Part shown: in pieces, positions 1 to 7,266 of the stretch
Numbering within the stretch: position 1 is the stretch's first letter
Layout of the letters: every line of letters begins with the position of its first letter
NCBI RefSeq assembly: GCF_027625995.1
Contig: NZ_CP115396.1
Span: 3,534,001 to 3,598,000, forward strand
Direction: 5' to 3'
DNA from: Hymenobacter yonginensis
GTDB taxonomy: Bacteria; Bacteroidota; Bacteroidia; Cytophagales; Hymenobacteraceae
Length of the DNA stretch: 64,000 nt
Position numbers and translations under genes: made by a program
Notes under the pieces: model-generated
Told to the model about the DNA's origin: nothing
Databases searched by the model: none
What the model saw: the letters and a program-made list of their open reading frames with translations, nothing else

Positions 1-2538
1 GTAGGTTTCGCCCAGCAGGTACACCACGTCGTCGGCCTGCTTGAAGTCGGAGGTGATGGTGCGGCGCACGTCGTCCAGCTTGGCGGTCATGGAGTACAGC
101 ACCGTGGGCGGCACCGAAATCTTCACGCCGTCGGCCTTAAAGTCGTTCTTCATCGAGTCCTTGCCCGAGGTGAGCGGGATGCAGTAGGCCGCCGTGGCGT
201 CGCGCAGGGCCTGGCACATGCGCACCAGCTTGGCCAGCTTGTGCTTGCCATCGGGGTTGCCCACGGGGTCATACACCGAGTCGGGCACGCAGAAGTTGTC
301 GTTCACGGACCAGAAGTTGCCGTCGCCGTAGCTGAGGTTGGGCAGCTTGCCGCCCACGGCCACAATCTGGCGCACGGCCTCGTCGAACGCGCCGGCCGAC
401 ATATGGTAGGCGTCCAAATCACCGAAGCGGGGCAGAATACCATTGCTCACGGCCACGCCTTCCCAGCTCTCGAAGTTGAAGCGCACCACGGCCGCATCCT
501 GCGGAGCCTGGCCGGTAGCGCCCATCAGGGGCTTGATGATGGTGCGGCCCTTCACCTCGTGGTCGTACTGCCGAATCACCGACTCGCGGGAGCAGATGTT
601 GAGGCTACCCAGCAGGCGAGTTAGGGCGTCGGTGTAGTCGGTGGCAGCGGCCAGCGCGGGCTCCTGCGCCGTGGGCTTGCGCCACTCGGCTTCCAGCACT
701 TTGCGCGGCACGCCGTCGTGCAGGAAGTGCATATCCAGGTGGGCCACCGGCTCGCCGGCGAAGCGCACGTCGAGGTAGCCGTCGGCGGTGAAGTAGCCGA
801 TATCGGTCAGTTCCACTTCCATTTCCCGGCCCAGGGCCAGCAGCTCGTCCAGCTTGGCGGGCTCCACGGCCAGCGAAAACCGCTCCTGCGACTCCGAAAC
901 AAAGATTTCCCAGGGCCGCAGACCGGGGTACTTCAGCGGCACGCGCTCCAGCTCCACCACGGCCCCGCCGCTGATGGTTGCCAGCTCGCCGATGCTCGAT
1001 GACAGGCCGCCCGCGCCGTTGTCGGTGCTGCACTTGATGAGGCCGCGGCGCGTGGCCAGCAGCAGGAAGTCCATGGCCAGTTTCTGGGTGATGGGCGAGC
1101 CAATCTGCACGGCCGTGGCGGGCGAGGTTTCGTCCAGCTCAATGCTGCTGAAGGTAGCGCCGTGGATACCGTCTTTGCCCACCCGGCCGCCGGCCATGAT
1201 GATGCGGTCCTGCGGGTCGATGTTCTTCTCCCACGAATCCAGCCCGGCCAGTTGCATGGGCATGACGGCGCCGGTGCCGCAGTACACCAGCGGCTTGCCG
1301 GCGTAGCGGTCATCGAACACGATGCTGCCGTTCACGGTGGGCACGCCCGACTTGTTGCCGCCGTCCTCGATGCCCTTGCGCACGCCCTCAAAAATGCGGC
1401 GCGGGTGCAGCTGGTTGCTCAGCAAAGTGCCATCAAACTCAGGGTTACCGAAGCACAGCACGTTGGTGTTGAACAGGAGCCGCGCGCCCCCGATGCCGGT
1501 GGCCAGCGGGTCGCGGTTGTTGCCCAGAATGCCCGTAATGGCCCCGCCGTAGGGGTCGATGGCCGAGGGCGAGTTGTGGGTTTCCACCTTCCACACAAAC
1601 AACGACTCGGGGTTGATGCGCACGGCCCCGGCGTTGTCCGAGAACACCTTAATCAGCCAGTCGTTGCCGTTGGCGCGCAGCTGGCGGTCCACCTCGGCGG
1701 TGGCGTCTTTGATGTAGGTTTTAAACAAGGAATCCACCTCGAACTCCTCGCCCGTATCGGCATCCCGGTACTTAATCAGAGCCGAAAACTCCTTGTGCTT
1801 GCAGTGCTCCGACCACGTCTGGGCAATGATTTCCAGCTCGCAGTCCGTCGGGTCCTGGGGCAGGCCGGCGGCCTGGCGCTCTTCCCGGATGCTGGTATAA
1901 TGGTCGCGCACGGCGCGCATTTCCTCCAAATTTAGGGCGTAGAGGTTGTCTTTCGACAGCTTCAGCAGCTCCTCATCCGAGAGGCCCACCAGCCCCACCG
2001 TCTCCGTAACCGATTCGGCCCCACCGCCCGGCCGCGGCGTGTAGTCGCGGATCTGGGCAATGGGGCCGACTTCGAAGCGGTTGATGAGCTTGTTGCCCAG
2101 CAGCTCCTGCGCAAGCTGGCGCAGACTACTTTCGGGCAGGGCTTCTTCGAGGAAGTAAAGCCGTTTCGAGAAAATGTGCTGGGTATGAGTGTCGAGCGGC
2201 TCGTTGAGGAAGTCGCCGAGGGCGTTCTGAGCCGAAATGCCTTCGTCGTCGGTGACGCCGGGCAGCTTGGCCACGAGAATGTAGCTCTGGTAGTGGGCGT
2301 CGTGGCGGAACTCGTCGAGGGCTACCTCATGCAGCACCGGGTCCTGGAGGCAGTGGGTGGCGAAGTCGCGCAGCTGCTGGTCGGTGAGGGGGTAGCGCAC
2401 CGTGTAGAGGGCGGTGCTTTGCACGCGGCCGGTGTGCAGGCCGAGGTGGCGGTGGGCCGCTTCGGCTACGCGCTGGCCCTCGCCGTCGTGTTGGCCGGGC
2501 TTAAGCAGCAGCTGTATGGTTCTTTGGGGAGATTCCAA
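1..2538 (-). CDS. purL: Phosphoribosylformylglycinamidine synthase (partial, 3' end outside window)
   Basis: ATP- and glutamine-dependent conversion of FGAR to FGAM in cytosolic purine synthesis. The readable 846 codons match the PurL family: an N-terminal PurS-like/linker part of about 200 residues, then the family signature TWSEHCKHKEF at about residue 241, KVETHNSPSA, the glycine-rich stretch around GGAITGILGNNRDP, and DNGAGGLSSSIGEL in the first AIR-synthase-like half; the frame runs off the left edge in the second half (LTSGKDSMKND). The start is unusual: no ATG exists between the in-frame TAG at 2554-2556 and the conserved beginning. I place it at the TTG at 2538 (MESPQRTIQL); the ATT at 2547 or ATA at 2553 are alternatives. 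Same strand as the pyr genes upstream, separated by 126 bp. Family sure; start unsure. Confidence 0.93.
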   Translation of the reverse strand, partial: MESPQRTIQLLLKPGQHDGEGQRVAEAAHRHLGLHTGRVQSTALYTVRYPLTDQQLRDFATHCLQDPVLHEVALDEFRHDAHYQSYILVAKLPGVTDDEGISAQNALGDFLNEPLDTHTQHIFSKRLYFLEEALPESSLRQLAQELLGNKLINRFEVGPIAQIRDYTPRPGGGAESVTETVGLVGLSDEELLKLSKDNLYALNLEEMRAVRDHYTSIREERQAAGLPQDPTDCELEIIAQTWSEHCKHKEFSALIKYRDADTGEEFEVDSLFKTYIKDATAEVDRQLRANGNDWLIKVFSDNAGAVRINPESLFVWKVETHNSPSAIDPYGGAITGILGNNRDPLATGIGGARLLFNTNVLCFGNPEFDGTLLSNQLHPRRIFEGVRKGIEDGGNKSGVPTVNGSIVFDDRYAGKPLVYCGTGAVMPMQLAGLDSWEKNIDPQDRIIMAGGRVGKDGIHGATFSSIELDETSPATAVQIGSPITQKLAMDFLLLATRRGLIKCSTDNGAGGLSSSIGELATISGGAVVELERVPLKYPGLRPWEIFVSESQERFSLAVEPAKLDELLALGREMEVELTDIGYFTADGYLDVRFAGEPVAHLDMHFLHDGVPRKVLEAEWRKPTAQEPALAAATDYTDALTRLLGSLNICSRESVIRQYDHEVKGRTIIKPLMGATGQAPQDAAVVRFNFESWEGVAVSNGILPRFGDLDAYHMSAGAFDEAVRQIVAVGGKLPNLSYGDGNFWSVNDNFCVPDSVYDPVGNPDGKHKLAKLVRMCQALRDATAAYCIPLTSGKDSMKNDFKADGVKISVPPTVLYSMTAKLDDVRRTITSDFKQADDVVYLLGETY

Positions 2539-2664
2539 AAGATGAATGGTTATCTATTTTTCGGGTTTCCCACGCCTGGCGAAATTGCCATCGTGAGGAA
2601 GCATACCCGCCCGGGGTACGCCGAAAATGCCTTGCCGCGGGGCCGGTTGCCGCCGTCGGTAGGT

Positions 2665-3282
2665 TTAAGAAAACGCTTTATCGGGCCGACTGCCCGGTTT
2701 CACCACCGGAATGTTTGCCCGGCACAGCGGGCACTCATCGGGTGCGTAGGTAGCCGCCGTGACCGGCAGCAGGGCAAAGTTCGGAAAAGAAAGGTCAGCT
2801 TTCCCACTGGTGCGGTCAATTAAACTGGCCACGGCCAAAACTTTTGCCCCCAGGCTCGTCAGTACCCGCGCTACCTCGTTGGTGCTCTTGCCGGTAGTCA
2901 CCACGTCCTCGGCAATGATAATTTTCTGGCCGGGCTCGATGGTAAAGCCGCGCCGCAGCGTCATCTGGCCCGCATCGTCGCGCTCCGTGAAAATGCCGGG
3001 TACGCCCAGCTGCCGGGCCAGCTCGTAACCAATCACCACGCCGCCCATGGCCGGTCCCACCACCACATCGGGCTGCAAGCCGGCCTCCTGAATCCGGCGG
3101 GCCAGCTCGGCTGCGGCCGGGGCGGCCAAATCGGGTCGGCGCAGGAACCGGGCGCACTGCACGTAGGTATCGGAGTGCAGGCCCGACGACAGCCGGAAGT
3201 GCCCGCGCAGCAGCGCATCTTCCTGCAACAGCTGCTGCTCCAGGGTTTCGGGGGTGAGGGGGGTGGTGTGGGGGGAAGTCAT
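2665..3282 (-). CDS. pyrE: Orotate phosphoribosyltransferase
   Basis: Joins orotate to PRPP to give OMP, step five of UMP synthesis, in the cytosol. The 205-residue product has the usual PyrE length, the substrate-side HFRLSSGLHSDTYVQCARF segment, the flexible loop around FTERDD, and the PRPP-binding motif IIIAEDVVTTGKST. The C-terminus carries CPLCR, common in this subgroup. The reading frame stays open a further 47 codons upstream, but that extension has no PyrE similarity and overlaps the preceding gene, so I use the ATG at 3282 (MTSPHTTPLT). It lies 7 bp after the small gene at 3290-3607, so the two are almost certainly co-transcribed with pyrF and the dehydrogenase-like gene. Confidence 0.95.
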   Translation of the reverse strand: MTSPHTTPLTPETLEQQLLQEDALLRGHFRLSSGLHSDTYVQCARFLRRPDLAAPAAAELARRIQEAGLQPDVVVGPAMGGVVIGYELARQLGVPGIFTERDDAGQMTLRRGFTIEPGQKIIIAEDVVTTGKSTNEVARVLTSLGAKVLAVASLIDRTSGKADLSFPNFALLPVTAATYAPDECPLCRANIPVVKPGSRPDKAFS

Positions 3283-3289
3283 TAACTGT

Positions 3290-3607
3290 TTATTCGGGTC
3301 CTTCAGTGGAAATAATGATTGGCTCAGAGCCAATCGAGAGTGACAGTAGGAAGTCCACTTCCTCAGCATCGACGGCAATGACCAGCACTGGATATTCTTC
3401 CCGTGCTTTTCGAGCATACTCAATCCGTTTGATCTTCATTGGCAATGCTAGCGTGCCATTCAACGGAATACGAGCATACCATCCTTCCTGCAGTGTTCCT
3501 TCTACAATCTGCCCTATCAGATAGAACTCATTGCGTCGTGGAATAGCGAAGCTGTCTATTACGTTGAATCTTCCTCGGAATGACTCACTATTAGCCGCTG
3601 GCACCAT
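3290..3607 (-). CDS. Small conserved-looking protein of unknown function inside the pyr cluster
   Basis: 105 residues, start ATG at 3607, 10 bp after pyrF and 7 bp before pyrE, so it sits inside the pyr transcription unit. The sequence (FNVIDSFAIPRRNEFYLIGQ, then GWYARIPLNGTLALPMKIKR) reads like a small all-beta domain; the pattern of an 'I-G-x-I-x-G-x-x-x-x-G' strand-turn followed by a basic strand recalls domain II of translation GTPases, but no GTPase is present. No signal peptide, no membrane segment, acidic C-terminus. Its base composition is visibly lower in G+C than pyrF and pyrE (one line, 3361-3420, is 31/60), which hints at later insertion. I do not recognise a named family with certainty and assign no function. 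Confidence 0.75.
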   Translation of the reverse strand: MVPAANSESFRGRFNVIDSFAIPRRNEFYLIGQIVEGTLQEGWYARIPLNGTLALPMKIKRIEYARKAREEYPVLVIAVDAEEVDFLLSLSIGSEPIIISTEGPE

Positions 3608-3617
3608 GTGTAAGCAG

Positions 3618-4379
3618 TTACACCGTCACCGGCCGCAGCTGATTCATCTGCTCCACCAGCTCCCGGGCGGCAGCGGCGGCATCCGTAGCCTGCCAGAGGG
3701 CGCGGGAGGTATTGATGAGCAAGCCGGTGCCATCGGGGCGCAGGCCGGCGCGTAGCGTGGCGGCCAGGTCGCCGCCCTGGGCACCTACGCCGGGCACCAG
3801 AAACCACTGTTCGGGGCAGAGGGCGCGCAGGCGGGCCACGGCCTCGGGGTTGGTGGCGCCTACCACCAGCCCAATGCCGCCGTGCTGCTCATCCAGCTGC
3901 CGGGCCACACGGGCGGCGCAGTCGGCCAGGGAACCGCCGCGGGTGAGGGCCACGTCCTGCAGGGAGTGGGTGGGCTTGTTAGAGGTTTTGGCCAGCGCAA
4001 ACACCAGCTTGCCGGGCCGGGCGAAGGGCACAATGGCGTCGTCGCCCATGTAGGGGTTCACCGTCACGCCATCGGCCCCAATCACGTCGTAGGCAAAGCG
4101 GGCGTAGTGGTCGGCGGTGTTGGCTATGTCGCCGAACTTCCCGTCCAGAATCACCGGAATGCCCTCCGGCACGCGCTGCACGGTTTCGCGCAGCAGCTGC
4201 ACCCCGTTTTCCCGACTCAGGAAGAAGGCCAGGTTGGGCTTGAAGGCGGCGGCGTAGTCGCTGGTCTGGTCAATTACCTCGGCCAGGCGGCGGGCTACCT
4301 GGGCATCGTCGCCCACGGGGTCGAGCCCTACGCAGAGCAGCGTGTGGGCGGCTTGTACTCGGTTCAGGAGGGTTTGCAT
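3618..4379 (-). CDS. pyrF: Orotidine 5'-phosphate decarboxylase
   Basis: Last step of UMP synthesis, OMP to UMP, a cytosolic TIM-barrel enzyme. 253 residues from the ATG at 4379 (MQTLLNRVQA), the length of the 'type 2' bacterial PyrF group. Visible family motifs: CVGLDP near the start, AAFKPNLAFF, the catalytic ILDGKFGDIANTADHYA stretch with its Lys/Asp pair, DGVTVNPYMGDDAI, and the phosphate-binding end FLVPGVGAQGGD followed by LINTSRALW. An upstream in-frame ATG at 4439 would add 20 residues taken from a repeat-like intergenic stretch, so I reject it. Between the dehydrogenase-like gene and the small gene, all on the minus strand. Confidence 0.95.
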   Translation of the reverse strand: MQTLLNRVQAAHTLLCVGLDPVGDDAQVARRLAEVIDQTSDYAAAFKPNLAFFLSRENGVQLLRETVQRVPEGIPVILDGKFGDIANTADHYARFAYDVIGADGVTVNPYMGDDAIVPFARPGKLVFALAKTSNKPTHSLQDVALTRGGSLADCAARVARQLDEQHGGIGLVVGATNPEAVARLRALCPEQWFLVPGVGAQGGDLAATLRAGLRPDGTGLLINTSRALWQATDAAAAARELVEQMNQLRPVTV

Positions 4380-4389
4380 GGGCAGAGTG

Positions 4390-4478
4390 GGATGTAGCAC
4401 GAAGCCTTTGCTTCGCTTAGGGTGGCTGATGCTGTTCAACTACACGCGAAGCGAAGGCTTCGCGCTACTGCGCTATAG
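4390..4478. repeat. Imperfect inverted repeat between pyrF and the dehydrogenase-like gene
   Basis: Left arm GTAGCACGAAGCCTTTGCTT (from 4393) and right arm GCGAAGCGAAGGCTTCGCGC (about 4446-4465) are near reverse complements, with about 35 bases between. The edge GTAGC/GCTAC and the G+C-rich outer arm resemble dispersed family B seen at 44809 and 54713. It splits the pyr cluster without breaking a gene. Confidence 0.6.
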
Positions 4479-5342
4479 GCTGGCCGGAACCAAGTGCCCG
4501 CACTCAGCGGCGAGACGGGCCGAGAGGCCGGGCTCCAGCCACTCGCCGCTGGCAATCTGCACGGCCGAGGCCCCGCAGCGCAGGTAGTCCGTCACGTGGC
4601 TGGCCGTGAATATGCCGCCCGTCCCGAAGATGGGCAGCGTAATCCGTTCGTCGTGTGCCAGCTCCCACACGCAGCGCAGGGCCACGGGGCGCAGGGCCTC
4701 GCCCGAGAGGCCGCCCACCACGGGCGCGGCGGTGGCGTCGTCGGGCAGGTGCAGGGCCTTGAGCAGGTTGGTAGCGGCCAGAGCGGTGGCCCCGCCCTCC
4801 TGGGCCCCCAGGGCCAGGCTGCGGATGTGCTCGGGCCAGGGCGGCAGCTTCACCACCACGGCAGCCTGCGGCGGCAGCTCGTTGCGCACGGCCTGGGTGG
4901 CCTCGCGCACGAAACGGGCCGTCAGCTCCTCCCCTTTTTCGGTGGCGGGCTGGGCAATGTAGACCTCCACGCCGGCAATCAGGTGGCCCACTTCGCGGGC
5001 CAGGAAGCGGGCAATTTTGCGGAAGCCAGGAATGCCCGGGGCCGTGATGCTCACAAACACCGGCACCCCGAAGCGGCACAGCGCGGGCAAATGCTCCTGC
5101 ACCAAAATCTCGGCGCTTTCGGTGCGCATGTGGGTGGCGTTGAGCAGCGTCTGCTCGTTCACCTGCCAGATGCCTTCCTCGTATAGCCCGGGCTTGGGCT
5201 CCATGGTCACGGTGCGGGTGAAGATGGCGCCCAGCCGCTCGTAGCCCGTGCCTTCCAGCTGCCAGGCCGCCGCCGACAGACATACCGGGTTGCGCAATGT
5301 GAGTTGTCCGAGTTGCATAGGTTCAGAAATAGAAAAATCCAT
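4473..5342 (-). CDS. Dihydroorotate dehydrogenase-like flavoprotein
   Basis: First gene of the pyr cluster, followed by pyrF and pyrE, so a role in pyrimidine synthesis (dihydroorotate to orotate) is the natural inference. 289 residues from the ATG at 5342 (MDFSISEPMQ); ATG at 5318 is possible. The fold is that of FMN TIM-barrel dihydroorotate dehydrogenases: LTLRNPVCLSAAAWQLEG at the start, VVKLPPWPEHI in the middle, VVGGLSGEALRPVALR, and the FMN phosphate site LPIFGTGGIFTASHVTDYLR with GASAVQIASG. However, the position of the class 1 catalytic loop (NLSCPN in class 1A enzymes) reads EVYIAQPATEKG, with no Cys or Ser, and the substrate-binding NS.GLxNxG segment reads NATHMRTESAE. So the family is clear but classical DHODH chemistry is not; symbol withheld. 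Confidence 0.8.
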   Translation of the reverse strand: MDFSISEPMQLGQLTLRNPVCLSAAAWQLEGTGYERLGAIFTRTVTMEPKPGLYEEGIWQVNEQTLLNATHMRTESAEILVQEHLPALCRFGVPVFVSITAPGIPGFRKIARFLAREVGHLIAGVEVYIAQPATEKGEELTARFVREATQAVRNELPPQAAVVVKLPPWPEHIRSLALGAQEGGATALAATNLLKALHLPDDATAAPVVGGLSGEALRPVALRCVWELAHDERITLPIFGTGGIFTASHVTDYLRCGASAVQIASGEWLEPGLSARLAAECGHLVPASL

Positions 5343-5387
5343 CGGTCGGCGGGGGCAATTCCCCTGCTGTTCGTCAGAACTGGCTTC

Positions 5388-5416
5388 AAAAAACATACCA
5401 CCCGAAACGGGGTGGT
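5388..5416 (-). promoter_or_regulatory. Hairpin plus U-run in the leader of the pyr operon (candidate attenuator)
   Basis: On the minus strand ACCACCC-CGTTTC-GGGTGGT folds into a perfect 7-bp stem and is followed after three bases by six Ts. It ends 46 bases before the ATG of the dehydrogenase-like gene. No gene ends nearby on this strand and the RNA further upstream has its own terminator, so a leader attenuator is the simplest reading. A 14-codon reading frame (start ATG at 5462, MEDQRGFWRQSVRG) stops just before the stem; whether it is translated is unknown. Confidence 0.55.
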
Positions 5417-5866
5417 CAACCACGGACTGACTGACGCCAGAATCCCCTCTGATCTTCCATCACCCCGCTGGTTGAGCCACCCCTACCCAGCCTCCGGAGC
5501 CAGGTTTTGTCGGGTTTGCGCTGGTGTTGTACGGCCGGGCCAGCCGCGGCATTCCCGCTACCCAGGCCCTCTGTGTGGGGCCGGGCGCTTCAATGCAAAA
5601 CAGTTAGATGAGGTCGTCATGGCTGATCGGAAAAGCAGCAAAGGAGCGGATGTTAGTCTGGCCGAGGATGAACCAGGTCAGGCAGTGGCCGTCAGCCTGC
5701 TTATCCCTGCAGAGGCCCGGGCAGGTGGCAGCATAAGCGGCAGCTACCATTTGCGGGGCGGACATGGTAGTGTCGTTCAAATGGTAGTTGCCAGTAGGGA
5801 GTGAGGAATGAGAAAATGCGAAGGTGCCCGGCGGACACAACCCAGCCGGGCCGAACCGGCCGGGCA
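5417..5866. other. Intergenic stretch, no gene recognised
   Basis: Between the pyr leader hairpin and the candidate small RNA. Open frames here (for example minus strand 5604-5765, MSAPQMVAAAYAATCPGLCR) have no family resemblance and no clear ribosome-binding or promoter context. I see no other structure. Confidence 0.5.
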
Positions 5867-5896
5867 CAAAAAAACCGCCTCGAAAACCGAAGCGGT
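5867..5896 (-). terminator. Intrinsic terminator of the candidate small RNA
   Basis: ACCGCTTCGGTTTTCGAGGCGGT followed directly by seven Ts on the minus strand; the stem is ACCGC.TCG with CGA.GCGGT. Confidence 0.75.
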
Positions 5897-6017
5897 GAAA
5901 GCAGCCAAACCAATAAAAGCGGAAGAGTCGACAGGGGAAACGACCTTGCGGTCATCTCGCAGGACGGCGTTTCGCTCAGTCCCGCGCTTCATCAAATGAT
6001 TTTGATTGAGTTGAAGC
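5867..6017 (-). ncRNA. Candidate small structured RNA: three hairpins and an intrinsic terminator
   Basis: Read on the minus strand from about 6017. Hairpin 1 (6017-5986): GCTTC...GAAGC outside and ATCAAA...TTTGAT inside. Hairpin 2 (5985-5959): GCGGGAC...GTCCTGC outside, GCG-AAA-CGC inside. Hairpin 3 (5955-5940): ATGACC-GCAA-GGTCGT, a GNRA tetraloop. Then a short single-stranded CCCC/TTTATTGG region and the terminator hairpin with seven Ts (5896-5868). A Bacteroidetes-type promoter lies directly before hairpin 1. The reading frame through it (MKRGTERNAV...) continues past the terminator and looks like no protein. Length about 150 nt. I could not assign it to a known RNA family; it does not show the SRP, tmRNA or RNase P signatures. 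Could also be a leader of something terminated early. Confidence 0.6.
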
Positions 6018-6023
6018 ACGTCG

Positions 6024-6055
6024 CAAAAGTACTAACGCATCTTATTGTCGCCAAA
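6024..6055 (-). promoter_or_regulatory. Bacteroidetes-type promoter of the candidate small RNA
   Basis: Minus strand: TTTG at 6055-6052, 20 bases, then TACTTTTG at 6031-6024, an exact match to the -7 consensus TAnnTTTG with a -33 TTTG at normal spacing. Predicted start of transcription about 6017, exactly at the first hairpin. Confidence 0.6.
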
Positions 6056-6438
6056 CAGAATCAGAAAATATTATTCAATCCGCCACCCTGCTATGCGCAG
6101 CCTATTATTCCCTATTTCTAGGTAAAAGCGCCTTACACTCTTTAACATTTCACTGACTGTCAAAATCTTATACCCAGCCATTTCGGCATAGTTCTCTGCC
6201 TCCATTTAAACATATCTGTCCTAGCTGCTTTTCACCGGCTAGTCCCAAGTTGGCACGCTTCATTCGCACGAATTAGAAAAATTATATTTCTAAAAATACG
6301 CTCTATTTACTGTAGCAGGCAACGCGGCGGTTCTTGCCGGCAGACAATTTCCGGTAGTTGCCAATATTGCGGTGCGTGGGCATCATTCTTAACAAAATCA
6401 CAATCACTTTTACCTGATCCAATCTCGAAGACAAGTTG
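6056..6438. other. A+T-rich intergenic region, no gene recognised
   Basis: Between the small RNA promoter and the promoter of the DUF4468 gene. The sequence is much richer in A and T than the genes around it. I see no open frame with family resemblance. Confidence 0.5.
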
Positions 6439-6446
6439 TATTTTTG
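6439..6446 (+). promoter_or_regulatory. Likely -7 box of the DUF4468 gene
   Basis: TATTTTTG matches TAnnTTTG and lies 33 bases before the ATG at 6479. The -33 box is not clear (TTTTA at about 6408). Confidence 0.45.
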
Positions 6447-6478
6447 CGGCATCCGCCACTCTATCTAAAAACTACTCC

Positions 6479-7021
6479 ATGAAAAAACTGGTACGCATGT
6501 TTCTGTTAGGCGGATTACTGGCAGCCAGCCAGGCCGTGCACGCCCAGGACGGCCAGATTGGCTACAGCGAGCGGGTGCCCGATGACAGCTCGGACAAAGC
6601 TGCCTTGTATAAGCGCGCAACGGAATGGGTGGAAAACCACTTCACGTATGCCCCCAAAAGCATAACGCGCGCCGATGCGGCTAAAGGCGAGGTCCGCGTG
6701 GAAGGCACCGCCAGCGTGAAAACCGCCACTCCTTCCGGCCAAATGAAGGAGCGGCCGGTACGCTTCGAGTTTATTTTCCATGCGCTGCCAACCGGCTACG
6801 ACTACAGCGTAGGCGGTTTCCAACTGGTGCCAGACGCCAGCAAACCCGCTGAAACGGTCAACTTCGACGAGTTTGTGGCCCAGCTGGCCACCGAGCGCAC
6901 CAACGACCGCACCCACAATGACCGCCGCGTAACAGCCCAGGCCACTTCCCTGGCCAGCGAAATTGCCATGGCTTTCCGCTCGTTCATGAATAGCCGCCCT
7001 GCCGAAGGAGGTGTGGAATAG
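6479..7021 (+). CDS. Secreted DUF4468 domain protein
   Basis: 180 residues with a Sec signal peptide (MKKLVRMFLLGGLLAASQAV, cut near AHAQ-DG). The mature part has the pattern of DUF4468 (a TBP-like fold found in Bacteroidetes exported proteins): KAALYKRATEWVENHF, a middle strand KGEVRVEGTASVKT, then RFEFIFHALPTGYDYSVGGF and a C-terminal helix. Function of the family is unknown; it is usually periplasmic. Single gene with its own promoter, convergent to nothing close. No cysteine for lipid attachment. Confidence 0.8.
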   Translation: MKKLVRMFLLGGLLAASQAVHAQDGQIGYSERVPDDSSDKAALYKRATEWVENHFTYAPKSITRADAAKGEVRVEGTASVKTATPSGQMKERPVRFEFIFHALPTGYDYSVGGFQLVPDASKPAETVNFDEFVAQLATERTNDRTHNDRRVTAQATSLASEIAMAFRSFMNSRPAEGGVE

Positions 7022-7266
7022 GGCCCTGTCTGCCAAGTAGCAGGATATAGGTACACCATAGTCAGGGATGCTACGCAGCCGAACGGGCGTTGTGCATCAG
7101 CACCATTTCAGCCGCCGATGACGCGGCAGCATTCATCCGCAAGGCCGGATATCGGGGTGTAGCCAATGGCGGCACTCCAGTATCCGATCTTGTTATTTTT
7201 GCACTTTTATCATACACACTATAGTCCTTACGTTATACATATACACCCTTCTATCTCGCCAAACTT

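Noticed and set aside
5604-5867. 87-codon minus-strand frame upstream of the pyr cluster
   Set aside because: No family pattern, no ribosome-binding context, overlaps the end of the candidate RNA terminator.
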